Below the pieces are notes generated by a model, which was not told the DNA's origin, made no database searches, and saw only the letters and a list, made by a program, of their open reading frames with translations. A program made the translations under genes and the position numbers. A stretch of DNA of 64,000 nt from Prostheceraeus crozeri (lineage: Eukaryota; Platyhelminthes; Polycladida; Euryleptidae). The stretch spans positions 124,001-188,000 of the forward strand of contig CAJQUW010005574.1 of NCBI GenBank assembly GCA_907163375.1, given 5' to 3'. Position 1 is the first letter of the stretch; each line of letters opens with the position of its first letter. Of this stretch, positions 11,510 to 24,500 are shown piece after piece.

Positions 11510-13564
11510 GTTCATCTTGTGAATCGGGTGATTGTGATGAAACCCCACTAAACATCGGTCCACCAATTGATAGTTCTGACCACAACACTGTAATCTTGAA
11601 ACCGTGTAAGACTCTTTTTAAATGTCAAAATGCTCATAAGAATTGTTCGTATTCTGCAAGAGTTTATGACTTCCGTGAAAGATATGTAGCTGCTTTTCTA
11701 AATAGATTGGCTTCTTTCCCATGGCACTCATTTTACCGCCAAAACGCTTCAATAGATGAAAAATGTCATTTTATCTATGTGATTGTTTATAGAGCCTTAG
11801 AGAGTATTCCTTATCAAGTTGGGGAGATGACCGGGAAAGAAAAGTCATGGTTTTCACACAAGCTCAAGGTACTCATTAATCAAAGGTATGCAGCGTTCCG
11901 TAACAGAAACTACGAGTTGTATAACATGTATAAGACCAAAATTCGCAAAGAGATCAAACAAGCAAAGATGAATTGGATATCAAAACTCAAGCGGAGACCA
12001 AATGGAATATGGAAAGTTGTTTCTGATACTTCTAAACAATCAGATTCCTACAGTTTCAGTGATGAAAGCGTTGAGGACATAAACACTGCGTTGCTGTCTT
12101 ATTTTTGTCCATCATCGGACTGGTCTGAAATTTACCAGCTAATTGAGGATATGGACGACAATGGCGAATGGAACATCACTGTTTCTCAAGAAAAGACCAG
12201 GACTTATCTTGAGAAGCTGAACGTCAAAAAAGCGGCCGGTTTTGACGAATTCCCTCCATTTCTTGCTAAAGTGGCGAGTGACATCCTAGCAGGGCCGATT
12301 CTATCTCATTGCTCTCTCCCTCGAAACAAAGACTGTCCCAGAAATTTGGAAAATGGCATCTGTCACTCCGATCCCAAAAAAGAAGAATCCTGATGTAAAC
12401 GACTTTTGACCAATATCCGTGTTATCTGTTTTCACAAAGCTCCTAGAGCAGTATGTTATCGACTCTAAGAAGCCATCTTTCATTGATGCATATGGACCAG
12501 ACCAATATGGATTCCGACCAAACCACTCTACATTGCATGCGAATATCAGAGTACATGACTTTATAACATCATCCCTTGACAACTTACAAAATAGTGGAGT
12601 ATTACTCATGTCTTTTGATATGGCTAAAGCCTTCGATCGTGTCACTCATAGAAGTTTGGTAGAATCTCTTATTAATGTTGCGTTCCCTAAGCACTTTTTA
12701 TTGTGGTGCTGTAATTTTTTGCAGGATCGTAGACAGTGTGTGAAAGTGAGAGACAAACAGAGTTCCATTGTTAAGGTCACATCAGGTATACCTCAAGGTG
12801 GGAAACTTTCGTCATTTTTATTGTGTCCATATGAGTTCTTTGAAGCCGAAACACAAATCAGCTGTAATGTGTAAATATGACGATGATGTGCTTTTAGCGT
12901 TGCCAATTTGTAATAGTGACAATGTTGACTTGCTAGTGGAGACTGAGATGTACAATATCGACCTTTGGTGTTCTTCACATGGCCTCACTTTAAACCGTGA
13001 AAAGACTCATTGCATGCTTGTGCGCAACAGACAAGTATTCTCTCCGTCAAACCCCTTTTTCAAGGATCAGCTCCGAATTCTTGGTGTGCTATTCAACTCC
13101 AATTTGACATGGGACTCTTTTGTGGATAACCTATGCAAGCGAGCCAGTCGTCGGTTATTCACACTGAAGCAGTTGAAATACAATTTGTCCAAACCAGAAC
13201 TGATGCTGATTTATAATGCTGTAATATTATCAACGCTCGTATACAATGCTCCGCCGTTAATTGGAATTAACAAGAAAATTCTGAGAGACTAGAAAAGGTT
13301 CGTCGACGATGCCACCGTATAATTTGTGGCATCGAATGTGATTGTGATAGATTCACACCTCTAGCAATTCGACGTGAGCATCTGGCCTTAAAAGCATTCA
13401 AAGGAATTATTGACTATAGTGACAATCAGCTTCACCACTTAGCACCTTCCCATTTGACTCAGCCACGTTTGTCTCGCAAGCTACTTGTGCCATACTGCCG
13501 AACCGAAACTCGCCGAGCTTCTTTTTTCCCATTTTGTACAGCGTTATACAACAGCATGACTTAG
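11510..13564 (+). pseudogene. LINE ORF2, end of endonuclease plus reverse transcriptase
   Basis: Begins with the last endonuclease block (PPIDSSDHNTVI, the catalytic SDH motif). Then come a linker (KIRKEIKQAKMNWISKLKRR), the RT start KKAAGFDEFPP, GPDQYGFRPNHST, LMSFDMAKAFDRVTH, TSGIPQGGKLSSFL, the active-site loop read as KYDDDVLLALP (usually YADD), and the C-terminal EKVRRRCHRIICGIECDCD block ending at a TAG at 13562-13564. A frame shift near 12300, an in-frame TGA near 12405 and one more shift near 12830 show decay. It is the continuation of the endonuclease half ending at 8409. Confidence 0.8.
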
Positions 13565-13724
13565 TAAACTGATGCATTCTTGTAGAAGTTCAAATTTTTT
13601 TGGTTGATACATCGTTTTTTCTTGATTGACTTTATGTTTTGACCATTGCTTATACCCGATAATTGTAAAATTTTTAATGCATGATTTCCATTATCAATAT
13701 AACATTTATTCTATTCTATTCTAC

Positions 13725-16030
13725 TTCAAGCATCGGTGGATTAACGTATTATCATGTCTAATATGTTCAAGACAAAGAGCTTTGAGTACTGAAGCAAAAG
13801 AGAGAACATCTTAACAATCAAAAAGATATGCATTCTCTCACGGGCAGGTTGCGTTTAGTCAAGCAATTTAACAAGACGTCTAAATCAACATCAGATTTTA
13901 TTATACATGAATCTTCTATGAAGGCACTAGTGTGCATTTGAAAAAGTAACTTAAGACCATTCAGACAGTATACTAGTTAGCACACCAACAACAACAAGGT
14001 GGTCCTCGAAACCAGAACATCGGTCGAGACCTCATAGAAGAGTAAAAAAACCGGTTATTTGAAGCATAAAGAACCATTTTAGAGAACAATTTGGTTCTAA
14101 TTGGCCTTCGCTGTTGAATACTACATCAACCTACACACACCGGATTGAAAATATAATTAATCGTTAATTGTAGTACAGAATTGCTAGCATTGAATAATTC
14201 GACACTCCTAAAATAATAGAAATATATTACTAAACTTTTCTGATTGAAAAATAACAGCTGCGAAAAGTTTTTTCAAATCTTTAAAACAGCTTAAACAATA
14301 TTTGCAACACCACTTCAATGTTCTCTTCAGGCTTCAGACTTGGAATTTCGATGGTCTACAAGTGCTGAGTGCCATTAGAGGGCGCAACGTTCTGAAACAA
14401 TCATTTTCGGTCGAAAAAACGAATGTTGGGCTGTCTTCATTTGTGTTCATGCTTCTCCAAATAAGCAGAACTGCCCTAATGTGTGCCAACACGACATCAT
14501 TTCACGTGGTGATTGAAGCCAGCAAGAGAATCTGCTCAACAGCTTAATTGATGCGTCTCCTTTCTATGATTTTTATGTGGAATCAATGCCAATTTGCCAA
14601 ATTAGAAAAGCAAAGCCATTGAGCTAGAAATATACTGTAGCTGGAATTGGCAAGAATAAAAGTTACTAGGTACCACAGGGTTTAGAAAAGGCATTGAAAA
14701 GAAGCAAATTACGTCAATTTGCCAATCCCTAAACAAGACATGAGCAAGACGACGTGGTCATTTTTTTGCACATCTTTGGTCATCTGTTTTACAATTTTAA
14801 ATGTGGTGTTTAAATATCCTTTTGTATGAAAAGTATAAGCGAAACTTATGCCATGTGCATTAACATGTGATTCGATTAACTAGCCAATTCTTCTAGACTT
14901 ATTCATCATTATTCCAGTAATTTTGGTATACAAAAAAAGAACTTCATATTGTTACACAAGGGGACAAGGTATTGGCTAATGATCATTGTAGGTCCTTCGA
15001 TCTATAGGAACTTGAACTTGAGACTGTCTCCAGATGAAGATACTTTTGAACGTATCCTGTCCATCACAACTAAAGATCAGATTCCGATCAGAAAGCAGGC
15101 GCTGTGAGAACTGTTGAAGCTCGCGTGTACAACTATTTTATTCACTTTCAATGACATTCTACATGTCCAGCATGACGTAATGTCAATCATTGGCTCTTTT
15201 TCCTGCTCCCACCATGGCCTATTTTGCCTTGAGCCTATTTGAATCGCAAATCGAAAAATTTAGTGGCACTTGCCCTTTGTTTTATAAGCGCTGCGTTGAG
15301 GATTCCTTTTGTATCTTTGATAAAAATGCTGCTATTTAAAATTTTTATGTCCTAATATTTTTCTCCAGAATGCGAATTTCACTGTTGAGGAAGAGTAATT
15401 CCCCTTCAGGAACTGGTATTCCTGAATACATTGTTCGCAAGTCTAAGAATATTTTCGATAATTCGTGGCACATCAAAGATACAAATGCTGGCATCTATGC
15501 CCTTAACAGAATGCTTGTGCTCCATCGCGTTATCGTGTTGCTGCCATGATGCCATGAAATCTCTTCCGTTGTGCGCTTAAGATCAATTCATCAGAAATTA
15601 CCAAAATTCTGTTCTTCCTATCAAGTCCATGTTTTTGAAAAATGGAAAAGTGAATAAGTTTACCACAAAGCTGAGGCAAGACACGAAGCCCAGGCCAATG
15701 ACGGATGAAATGAACGATGTATGACTGACTTTTTACTTGTGCTCATCTTCCGTGTTGTTTGATTTCATATGAAAGTATTGTCTAGGCTGCATTGTGTGCA
15801 CCTGATGATGGCATTGCTAATGCTGAAGCATGCTGCGTTGTGACAAGTGAGTTGTCAATAACATCTCCACAGTCCCTGCTGTTCTAATACACATGTATAC
15901 CGGTATGGCATGTATTTCTTAAATCGAAAAGTCGAAAATTACAAAGTCCTTAATTTGACGGAATATTGCTATTGCATGTATGTATGACGACATTGAGATA
16001 GGAATTGCAATTTGTTATAATTAAAGTTGG
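13725..16030. other. Intergenic sequence between the two LINE copies
   Basis: No gene or repeat I can name. Short open frames only. Confidence 0.4.
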
Positions 16031-17045
16031 CAAGATCGGGTCAAACTACCGTATGACTTCATTGTTTGGTGCTGTGATTACTTGCGTGACAGAACACAAC
16101 GAATTCAAGTGAACTCTAAGTCTACCGCCTTCGTATCTGTGACATCCGGGGTTCCCCAAGGAGGTATTTTGTCACCTTTTCTTTTTTGTGCTCATATGAG
16201 TAGTCTGTGTCCGTCCAGTCCTAACTGTCTCATCTCACTATACGCAGATGATGTCATCACAGCGAAGCCCATTTTCAATGACAACTATGATCAACTGGTA
16301 TTGGACGAAATAAGCCATGTTGAAGGTTGGTGCAACTCAAATGGGTTATGTCTGAATCGCTCAAAAACTAAAATCATGTTGGTCTCTACGTCAATGCTGA
16401 CTACATCGCCGTCCAATATTGTCTTGGCAGAAAACGTGAAATTATTGGAGTGACATACACCGCAAAACTAAAATGGGACTTCACGTCGATAACCTATGTA
16501 GAAAAGCGATTCAAAGACTTTACGTTATAAAACGTCTGAAGCGATTCCTGTCTATTCAAGAGCTCATCCTTCTATATAACGCTACTGTTCTTGGGACGCT
16601 GGAATATGATAGTGCGTTTCTGGTAGGAATGAATAAGAAGAACTCTGAGAAATTCGAGAAAGTAAGACGCCGAGCACACCGAATAATTTGCGGGTCAGAA
16701 TGCAATTGTGACTCTTTCACACCACTCAGTATGAGAGAGAACTTTCCGCTCTACGAATTTTCAAAGCGATGTCCAATAAAGACAATTTGTTGAACTACTT
16801 GGTTCCTAAGCAATTCCTACGCTCCTCACTTTTTGAAGTTTCTTTTTGCCGTACACAGTTGCGGAAGTCGTCTTTCGTACCTTCATGTGTGACTTTAGTG
16901 AATAATCAAATGACTTGTAGTAACTAGTTTAATTTGAGCGTATATATTTTTTTTGCTTTTGTTATTATCTTCTTTGTAAATGATCTATATGACATGCATG
17001 TTGTGATTTCCATTCAAAAATACACGTTTTACTACTACTACTACT
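16031..17045 (+). mobile_element. 5'-truncated CR1/Jockey-type LINE, RT and 3' end
   Basis: Starts within the RT domain (LPYDFIVWCCDYLRDRTQRI), then VTSGVPQGGILSPFLF, LISLYADDVITAKPI with an intact YADD loop, and the C-terminal EKVRRRAHRIICGSECNCD block shared with the copy at 7020-13724. A short frame shift lies between 16453 and 16473 and another near 16740. The 3' end is a (TAC)n tail at 17030-17045. Truncation at the 5' end is the usual outcome of LINE insertion. Same clade as the first copy but a different family, as tail and sequence differ. Confidence 0.75.
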
Positions 17046-17845
17046 AGATGCTCAGAACCTTGACGCAGAGTAGGTATTAATCACTGTTAAAGTAAGCAAT
17101 GTGATAAAGTTGACCAAAAATGTCATTGTTACAGTACTATCTTCATTTATCAGGATAGTCCTGCCAAATCTCTTCAGAGCAATCTGGATTTTTCTTCACT
17201 CGGGGCATTTGTTTGTAATAATCAAAAGCATCTCGATTATAATTTCGATTTATTTTCATTTGCACATTATTGACCATTGAAAATAGGTCGTCAAGCCGAG
17301 AAAATGCAAACAAATTTTTATCACTGGGGAGAGCTGTGCTGTGTAATTATACAAACATGTGCAAAAACGTGACTCAAGAGAATATAGTCACATGATAATG
17401 CAGCAACAAAATAACACCAAATGAAGAAACAATTACAAAAGCAATTGAGACAAACAATGGCTAATATAATCAGACATTTACGACTCAACTACAAGCTTGT
17501 AACAGAGTTGATCATAAAAACGGATAACCTAAATTCTGTTGAAATAAAATCGATTATCATGCTTTCCAATCGTGTCGCACATCACTGTGCCATGCATCAT
17601 TGGAAATTTTGCATTCTCTGGTCTCAAATGATCTATGGCAAACTTGCATCCGCTATTTCGTTGGTTGGACAGCAGTCAAAGAAAAATATGAAAATCGCTC
17701 AATCTACAAATCGTATTTTCAATAAGAAAACATTTGAGCATGACAATTATTTGGGCACGAAGTGAACGAGCGTTTTCTGTGGACTTTCTTTTGATACATT
17801 ACACATCGAAATCGGTGTACTAGGAAAGAATTAGTGATTTTGTGA

Positions 17846-18345
17846 AATTATCAAAGAATCGTGACTTAGATGCCTGAAATTGAAATTTTATCACTTATTC
17901 ATCAAAAATGGTGGTGTTTGCTATCTTTAGAATCCTTGCGATGTAATGAATACAAACGTGCAAGTTTTATTCAAATCAGCTGAATGCTTCTCATGACGGC
18001 TAAAGTATCGGTAGTTCACAAGCACCATGCAAGTTCAACGAAGATTCAAGGCAACTGCAGTCGAGTCGAGTCTGCAGTTGCACGGTAGCACGCGAACTAT
18101 AAGCGAGTACTTGTCTTTGTTCTCTCCTCACCGCTCACTGTTCATGTTTTTCCATTCATTGAATAGAACCTAACTGTACGGAGAAAAATGTTGAAAGAAA
18201 TTTGAACGAGAACTATAGAATTGATTTGAATAAAACTTACATGTTCGTACTCATTACATCGCAAAGATTCTAAAGATACCAAATATGCCGACATTTTTTT
18301 AAGAAAAAGTGACAAAATGACATTTTCATGCATTTAAGTCACTAT
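17846..18345. repeat. Inverted repeat of unknown origin
   Basis: The arm at about 17920-17985 (core ctttagaatccttgcgatg) is matched in reverse complement by 18219-18283 with only a few differences over about 65 bases. The loop is about 235 bases. No terminal duplication was identified, so it may be a diverged foldback element or an inverted duplication. Confidence 0.55.
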
Positions 18346-19380
18346 TTTGTGGTAACTTCAAGATATCACTTGCTTGTCCTAGTCCACCGATTTCGATGCC
18401 TCCTGCCTGAATAGTCATCATGCTCGTATGTTATCATATATTGACCAGAGACCACTGTCCAGTCAGCAAAATAGCAGATGCAAGTTTATCACAGCTTATT
18501 TGAAACTTGAGAATGTAAGCTTTCCAATTAAGCTTACACCGCGTTAAAACGAACACCTTCCGAAAGCGTTTTCGAAGCGAAGACACAATTCATCTTTTGA
18601 AACAGTGCAAATATCAAATTGATTTTGGTTTAACTTAGCGGAAATTATTCGAACCTTGGTTATATTTGCTTCTATGTTTTGTGCATTGTCTTCTACTAGT
18701 CTATGAATAAGGCACTTGACTACTACTGAACACCGACACAAGAGAGGGGACCAAGAAACTCAACAGAACGAACGACAATACAGAAACAGAAGGGCATGAT
18801 GACTAAAAACAGCTTCTCACGTCAAACTTCATTCGAGTAGAGCGAGTAAACATACCACCGGACTGACTTCATATATACGAGTGTGCAAACATATGACCAC
18901 CAAAGCAGCTTAAGAGAAAGTCGTGTAATGCAAAAATTAATGAACCATTCAAACAAGCAAGAATGCTGCACATCCTCTCTTAAACGCATGTTCAAAAGGA
19001 TGTTAGAAAATCATCCGACCAAGCTGGTCTCCGCGTCTCTCTTCTTGTTCCTCGGTTTCGTGTTGATACCACGTTTCCACTCCCGCAACCAAAATTTAGT
19101 CATTTCATCCATAATATCCTCCTCACGATCACTGTCACTCTCACTATCCTCACACGCTGGACGACAAGCGATCCCAAAACTTCAGTCACTCACTTTACCG
19201 AGTCGTGCTTGCGCTCCACGAACGCGTTGACAGACGGACAATGAGTGCACTGAAATAAAAAAGTACGTTGAATTGCATTAGACTTGAAACTTGTCCTGTT
19301 ATCGATCATTCAGTGCTAATACTTGCCTTGGAGATTCATTTCAAAAGATAATGGAATCATTTCAAAAGATAGTTGAGGTT
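18346..19380. other. Intergenic sequence
   Basis: Holds a minus-strand stretch at about 19180-18950 with a coding look (DEMTKFWLREWKR) but no certain family. Nothing else supported. Confidence 0.3.
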
Positions 19381-19661
19381 ATCTACAAACAAGCGTGTAC
19401 TGTTTGTGCTCTGGTATATATAGGTGAGACATCGAGGAAGGCCATTATGCGAAGGAACACTAGAAAGATGTTCGTGAGCTGAGCATGAGATCAGCTATAG
19501 CAGATCATAGCCACAAATACGATCACAAAGTGGACTTCAGTCAATTATCCATCATTGGTAACAAGAAGAATTGGAATCGCAGAAGGAGTAAGGAAGGGAT
19601 GGAGATCATGAAACACAAGACCTTCAACAGAGACGATGGACTGAAAATTGATCAGCAATAG
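19381..19661 (+). mobile_element. Penelope-type GIY-YIG endonuclease fragment
   Basis: The translation across two frames gives LVYIGETSRKA, then KDVRELSMRSAIADHSHKYD, FSQLSIIGNKKNWNRRRSKE, MEIMKHKTFNRDDG. This is the motif order of GIY-YIG endonucleases in Penelope-like elements (YIGET, RSA.ADH, W..RR..E). A frame shift after SRKA shows it is dead. No RT part is next to it. Confidence 0.55.
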
Positions 19662-20321
19662 AGATCATTCGTGTAATTTTCTTCTTTTCATGAATGTTTG
19701 CTTCGGTATGCTAATAACGGTGTGTATGGGGTGCTGTTCGGTTTGTAGTGTGGGTGTTTTTGTTGTCAATTTTATGAGTAGCTTTTGATTAATTTCAAAG
19801 TTTAAGGTTGGTGTTCACGTTGATTTGTCACTTCGACGTATGTAAACATTCATCATTTACTGTTGTTTGCAGTCCTGTTCTTTGGTCACTCTCTTTCCTG
19901 TAGTTCCTGACAACGGACGATGCGTCCGAAAGCTCGAATATATTTTTACTCTTCTGATTTGGAGAATAAATTGTCGAAATAACGAACTGAATATCTTTTG
20001 TCCTGTCTCCAAATATAATTTCGTCCATCCTTAAGATGTTAACAAGTTCCTTTGCAATTGAATGCCGTGCTCTGAAGACAGCCTTCTCCAAATGCGAAAT
20101 CGACCAATCAGATGTCTCATAATTGTGATGCATATCACAAGCCAAAGATTACCAGCACGTGTCTGTGTAAGAGGACAGCACTCAGAATGCACGCAATGGG
20201 GTAGTTAAGACCCTTCCTTTCGGTTCCAGAATTAGAGCGCATTTTGCATATGCAATAAAAATGAACGACGTCTGCTAGAATATTCTTTTCTCTTTTTTAG
20301 TGGAGTGCCATGCAAAGCAAT
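19662..20321. other. Intergenic sequence
   Basis: A minus-strand open frame of 105 codons at 19828-20145 has no recognisable domain; no other feature seen. Confidence 0.3.
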
Positions 20322-20329
20322 ATTTTAGA

Positions 20330-21053
20330 CGGGGTAGGCAAAAACCCATTTTGGGATTTTGGGAATTTTTGACCCCGAGATCCGATACTTAAGAAAACGC
20401 GAGTGTTTAAAGGGAGTTGACATTCCATGTTTTGCTACGATGTTAGATAATGAGTTATTGTTGTCAATATAATAATACGTGCATTCAATTGTCATAATTG
20501 TTGCTATAACCGAATAACCGAATAAAACAAAATGAAGCATCCTATCTTCACATTCTATTTATGGCCTCGGGCTGCGCTTAAGCCTTACAACTCTAATCTT
20601 ATTTTCATGAAAATGTCAAGTCAATGATGATTCTGGCTTAGCATTTCTGATTCTTTAAACCAAAGCCTCGTGACACTTTTTCTCACGCAGTGTGCGGTCC
20701 GGTCGCCTGGTCCCCTGGAATATCCTACATTGCGAAGCAGAAACGTATTAGGTTGCCGCCCTTACCGGTACATACTTTATTTCAGTGATCCATACTTTAT
20801 TTCATGTGTATGAGAAAACTACTGTTCATCAAATACACCAATGCATTTTCTCACATTCTAATATCATTATTAATCAATAACCAGTGACATTTGAGCACTC
20901 TGTTGGCAAAATGATATACCTCAAAATTAGTGTCGAGAAATCCACAGAAATCTAGTTCCGTCATGGACCAAAAATCCCAAACAAGCCAAAAACCCCATAA
21001 ATCCCATTACCCAGAGGGTTTTTGACTCTGGTGTCGGTTTTTTACCAACCCTG
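20330..21053. mobile_element. Non-autonomous hAT-like element (MITE), 724 bp
   Basis: The left end is cggggtaggcaaaaaccc. The right end, reverse-complemented, is cagggttggtaaaaaacc. They are imperfect inverted copies of a hAT-like terminus. An exact 8-bp duplication ATTTTAGA flanks it (20322-20329 and 21054-21061), the length made by hAT transposases. There is no coding capacity inside. The exact duplication argues for a fairly recent insertion. Confidence 0.8.
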
Positions 21054-21061
21054 ATTTTAGA

Positions 21062-21550
21062 GTATAATTATCCCGTAGCTGCATATACCGGAGCTTCATT
21101 CCGCTGTACTACCGTCGCTTCATACTTGGTTAGCGCCTGTTTTGTTCTGTTTCTAATTATTGCAACCATTCATGTCATTTGCTCAGTCCAAAAACTTAAC
21201 CTCACTATGGTAAGTTAATACGTAGTTCCAATCGGAAGTATCGCTTCGAGAAGAAACTCTTCCTTTCTGGTGATGATTCAACCATTCAATAAAGGATCTA
21301 TGTTTTGTGTTTTCAAGTGTATTTTCTTCGTCCTGTTAAGCATTGGTTTTTCTTCACTTTTCACTTTCATTGGTTTTTGCTGCTCGATTATCAATATTGA
21401 ATAATTGCATTAAAGATGCACTTGTGTCCCTTTAAAATATTTTACTTTTATTGCTGCAACTAGTTACATATTGTCTATTTGTTCAGATCACTGCGTAATT
21501 GTTTCTCATGAATGACGTCAGCAATAGCTTATCAATTAATTTTTTTCTAG
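21062..21550 (+). promoter_or_regulatory. Putative 5' region and leader of the DDX54 gene
   Basis: Lies between the hAT-like element and the first coding exon. A gtaagt donor follows ...cactatg at 21209, and the acceptor ttttttctag ends at 21550, so a leader intron of about 340 bases is plausible. The frame upstream of the donor contains a stop, so a spliced leader would be non-coding. No TATA box or initiator is convincing. Confidence 0.35.
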
Positions 21551-21579
21551 TTGCCGTATCAAATAAAGCAATCAGAGAC

Positions 21580-24500
21580 ATGGATGCAGAAGTATCAAAA
21601 GACATAGATGCAACCGAGACTCGTCGGCTGGTGCGAATGAAAAATAGAAAGACAGGTGGTTTTCAATCGATGGGCCTTTCCTATTTTGTCATGAAGGGAA
21701 TTACTAAAAAAGGTTACAAAATGCCGACACCAATTCAACGTCGAGTAAGTCATCTTGGATTTCCATATTTTTAGTCGATGTAAATATCGTCTTCATTGAT
21801 AGGTTATCCCTGTGATTTTGGAAGGCAAAGATGTGGTAGCAATGGCAAGAACTGGAAGTGGCAAGACCGCAGCCTTTCTGGTGCCCTTGTTCGAACGGCT
21901 GCAACGTCATTCTACACTTGGACCGAGGGCTTTGATAATGAGCCCTACAAGGGAATTGGCTCTTCAGACCTTGAAGTTCACTCGTGAGGTATGTATGACA
22001 GAAAAGTTGCAATTTGTGTGTGTCAGTTATAGATTTTCAACAGAAGAAATCATTTTCTACATAAAATGAAATAATTGGTTTTTCTTGAGAATGTCCAACA
22101 ATGCCAAGTATATTTTTATCAATTCAAGAATGATAGAATCTCTTTTCACATGCATTTTCTCATTCTTCAATATTGTCACGACGTTTCCAGTAGGATTATC
22201 ATGTTGTCAGGATTATCGGTAGGTTATTTCCAGAATGTATTGAAACCATAATTGCAGTGAAACATCTCGCTAATCACCAGTTGTTTGAAATGCTTCAGAC
22301 ACGATCACAATCATCTCCTCTTTGCAACAATGATATCACATCTAGTCTAATAATTCTATTTGAGTTTGTTATTATAAAGGATTCGAGATTTTCACGGTGT
22401 GCGAAGATCTTCGCTGAATGACAGAAAATTGATCAGTAGAAATGTCCAAGTGAAAATACTGAAAATGTATCAACTTGATGGTGACATCGACAACAGTTTT
22501 TCTGCATGATTATAGAGATGGATCACCATACTTTGAACACACAGCTTGCTATTGATAATTATGGCATGCGACATTTTCATGGATGTAGATCTTAATGCTG
22601 TAACCTTTTAAATATAATTTCTTGGCGCTGGTGGTGTGATTGCCCGACCCGACCCGCCCCGCGGATAGGAACCTGAGGAGACACCACAGAGGTCAAGGAG
22701 AATGACAGCCCTCATAGGGCGGTTTCACAAGTTAAGTTTATGACCAAAGGATAGCCGCTCGGATAGAAGAAAATTGCGCATACGAGCAGAATAAATGCAA
22801 GTGGAGACATCGTGGTATGCACCATAGGCAGGACAGTCAGAAGAAGTGGACCAGCCAGTCCTACAAGGATGTGAGATGAGTAGGAAGCTGCGGCCGTTGC
22901 AACGAAGACGAGAGGTCACAATGACACCCCAGGAGTGCAGTAGGAAGCGAAGAATGAAGGATTTCATGTAATCATGAGCGCAAAGCTAAAACTAGAGGGT
23001 CTAATGACAGAATCACTGAAAGGATTAGAGAACAAAGGTGAGAAACAGGAGACATTTGGATGTAAAAAGAAGGCAGATATCATAACGAAGTTCATAACTC
23101 TTAAGGTTAAAAAGACAAATAGGGCCTTCCAGAAAAGAGATTTTTTAATAATTAAGATTTATAGGATGAATTGTCAACTCTCGATGGAGTTTAGTGTACC
23201 CTTATTCTTCATAAATTGCTAAACCAGCTTTGCATTCCTACCATAGTGTAAATATATATTACTTAGGTAGAGTGGTAACTCCGCATTTATTAAATCCCTA
23301 ATGTATATACACTTTCGATTTTATTAAATGAACTCGAAGGGGATACAGGTGGTATTGTCACCAAATGTGAGATATGCAAATTTTTGCAGTTTTGAAGAAA
23401 TGACAACGGAATTGACTGATCATGATAGTATAAAGAAGAAGGAAATTATATCATTTTACAGATCGTCCGTGTCATGACAATCTTGGAGAAGTAATGTTTG
23501 TTAAACTGGAAACTCGATGACCTGCACTATTGCCTTCATGTTCAACCTCAAGAGAATCTTCTTTAGCGTGATCATTTCATACGCAATGCCACTGGCAGAG
23601 CAAAATAACAGAGTCAAAGAACCACATCACTATTCAGATTCTAGAAATGAAACATGAATTTAGTGAATCATAAAATCATGCCGGTGAAAATTGAATTAAA
23701 ACTTGACATTTCAGCCAAGAAAGCACGATTAATACCGCGACTTTTTCATGAAGACTTCCACTATCATACGGAGCATGAAATTAGCTTGATTTCCGTTTAG
23801 TTATGATACTTATTAGCAAATATTCATTCCTTTTGATATCCAACTTGCCTTATGCTACTTACAACGGGGAGTCATCTCGGTAGTATTTAAATTGGCAAAA
23901 TTTTGACTTTTTTGAAACTGCTCAAATAATTTTTTAGACCATGGGAACGTAATCTCCGCAAGAAACTGAATCCACAGAGTAAGTATATAGGTAGATTGTT
24001 GACTCAAAAAGTATCTGCATACAGTGAAATTTTTTATATGAAAATATTCAGTTTCTTGCGGAGATTAAGTTCCCTTGGTCAAAAAAATTATTTGAGCACT
24101 TTTGAAAAAGTCAAAATTTTGCCAATTTAAATACTACCGACATGACTCCCCGTTGTAAGTAGCATAAGGCAAGTTGGATATCAAAAGGAATGAATATTTG
24201 CTAATAAGCATCCCAACTAAGCGGAAATCAAGCTGATTATCAAGGGAATTTCATGATCCGTATGATAATGGAAATCTTCATGAAAAAGTCGCGGTATTAT
24301 TCGTGCTTTCTTGGCTGAAATGTCAAGTTTTGATTCAATTTTCACCGGCATGATTTTATCATTCACTAAATTCGTTTTTCATTTCTTGAATCTGAATAGT
24401 GATGTGGAACCATTTACATCTTTCAAAGTTAATTGAAATTATTGTCTTTGATTATGTGATTTTACTCTGCGAAAAACTGAATCTTTTCATATAAAAATTT

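Larger units (their letters stand above)
7020..13724 (+). mobile_element. CR1/Jockey-type LINE, nearly full length, split by a DNA transposon
   Basis: A non-LTR retrotransposon with ORF1, an APE-type endonuclease, reverse transcriptase and a 3' end in a short (TATTC)n tail at 13707-13724. Coding parts lie at 7182-7799 (ORF1), 7832-8409 (ORF2, endonuclease) and 11510-13564 (rest of ORF2). Between them sits a younger 3.1-kb DNA transposon at 8410-11505. Several stops and frame shifts show it is inactive. The clade is judged from the ORF1 RRNNLIFAGIAE motif, the endonuclease SDH motif and the simple-repeat tail. The 5' boundary is uncertain. Confidence 0.8.

Noticed and set aside
18950-19180. 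Minus-strand stretch with an acidic run and FWLREWKR, considered as the N-terminus of a PIF/Harbinger transposase
   Set aside because: The resemblance is short, the frame soon stops and no DDE part follows.
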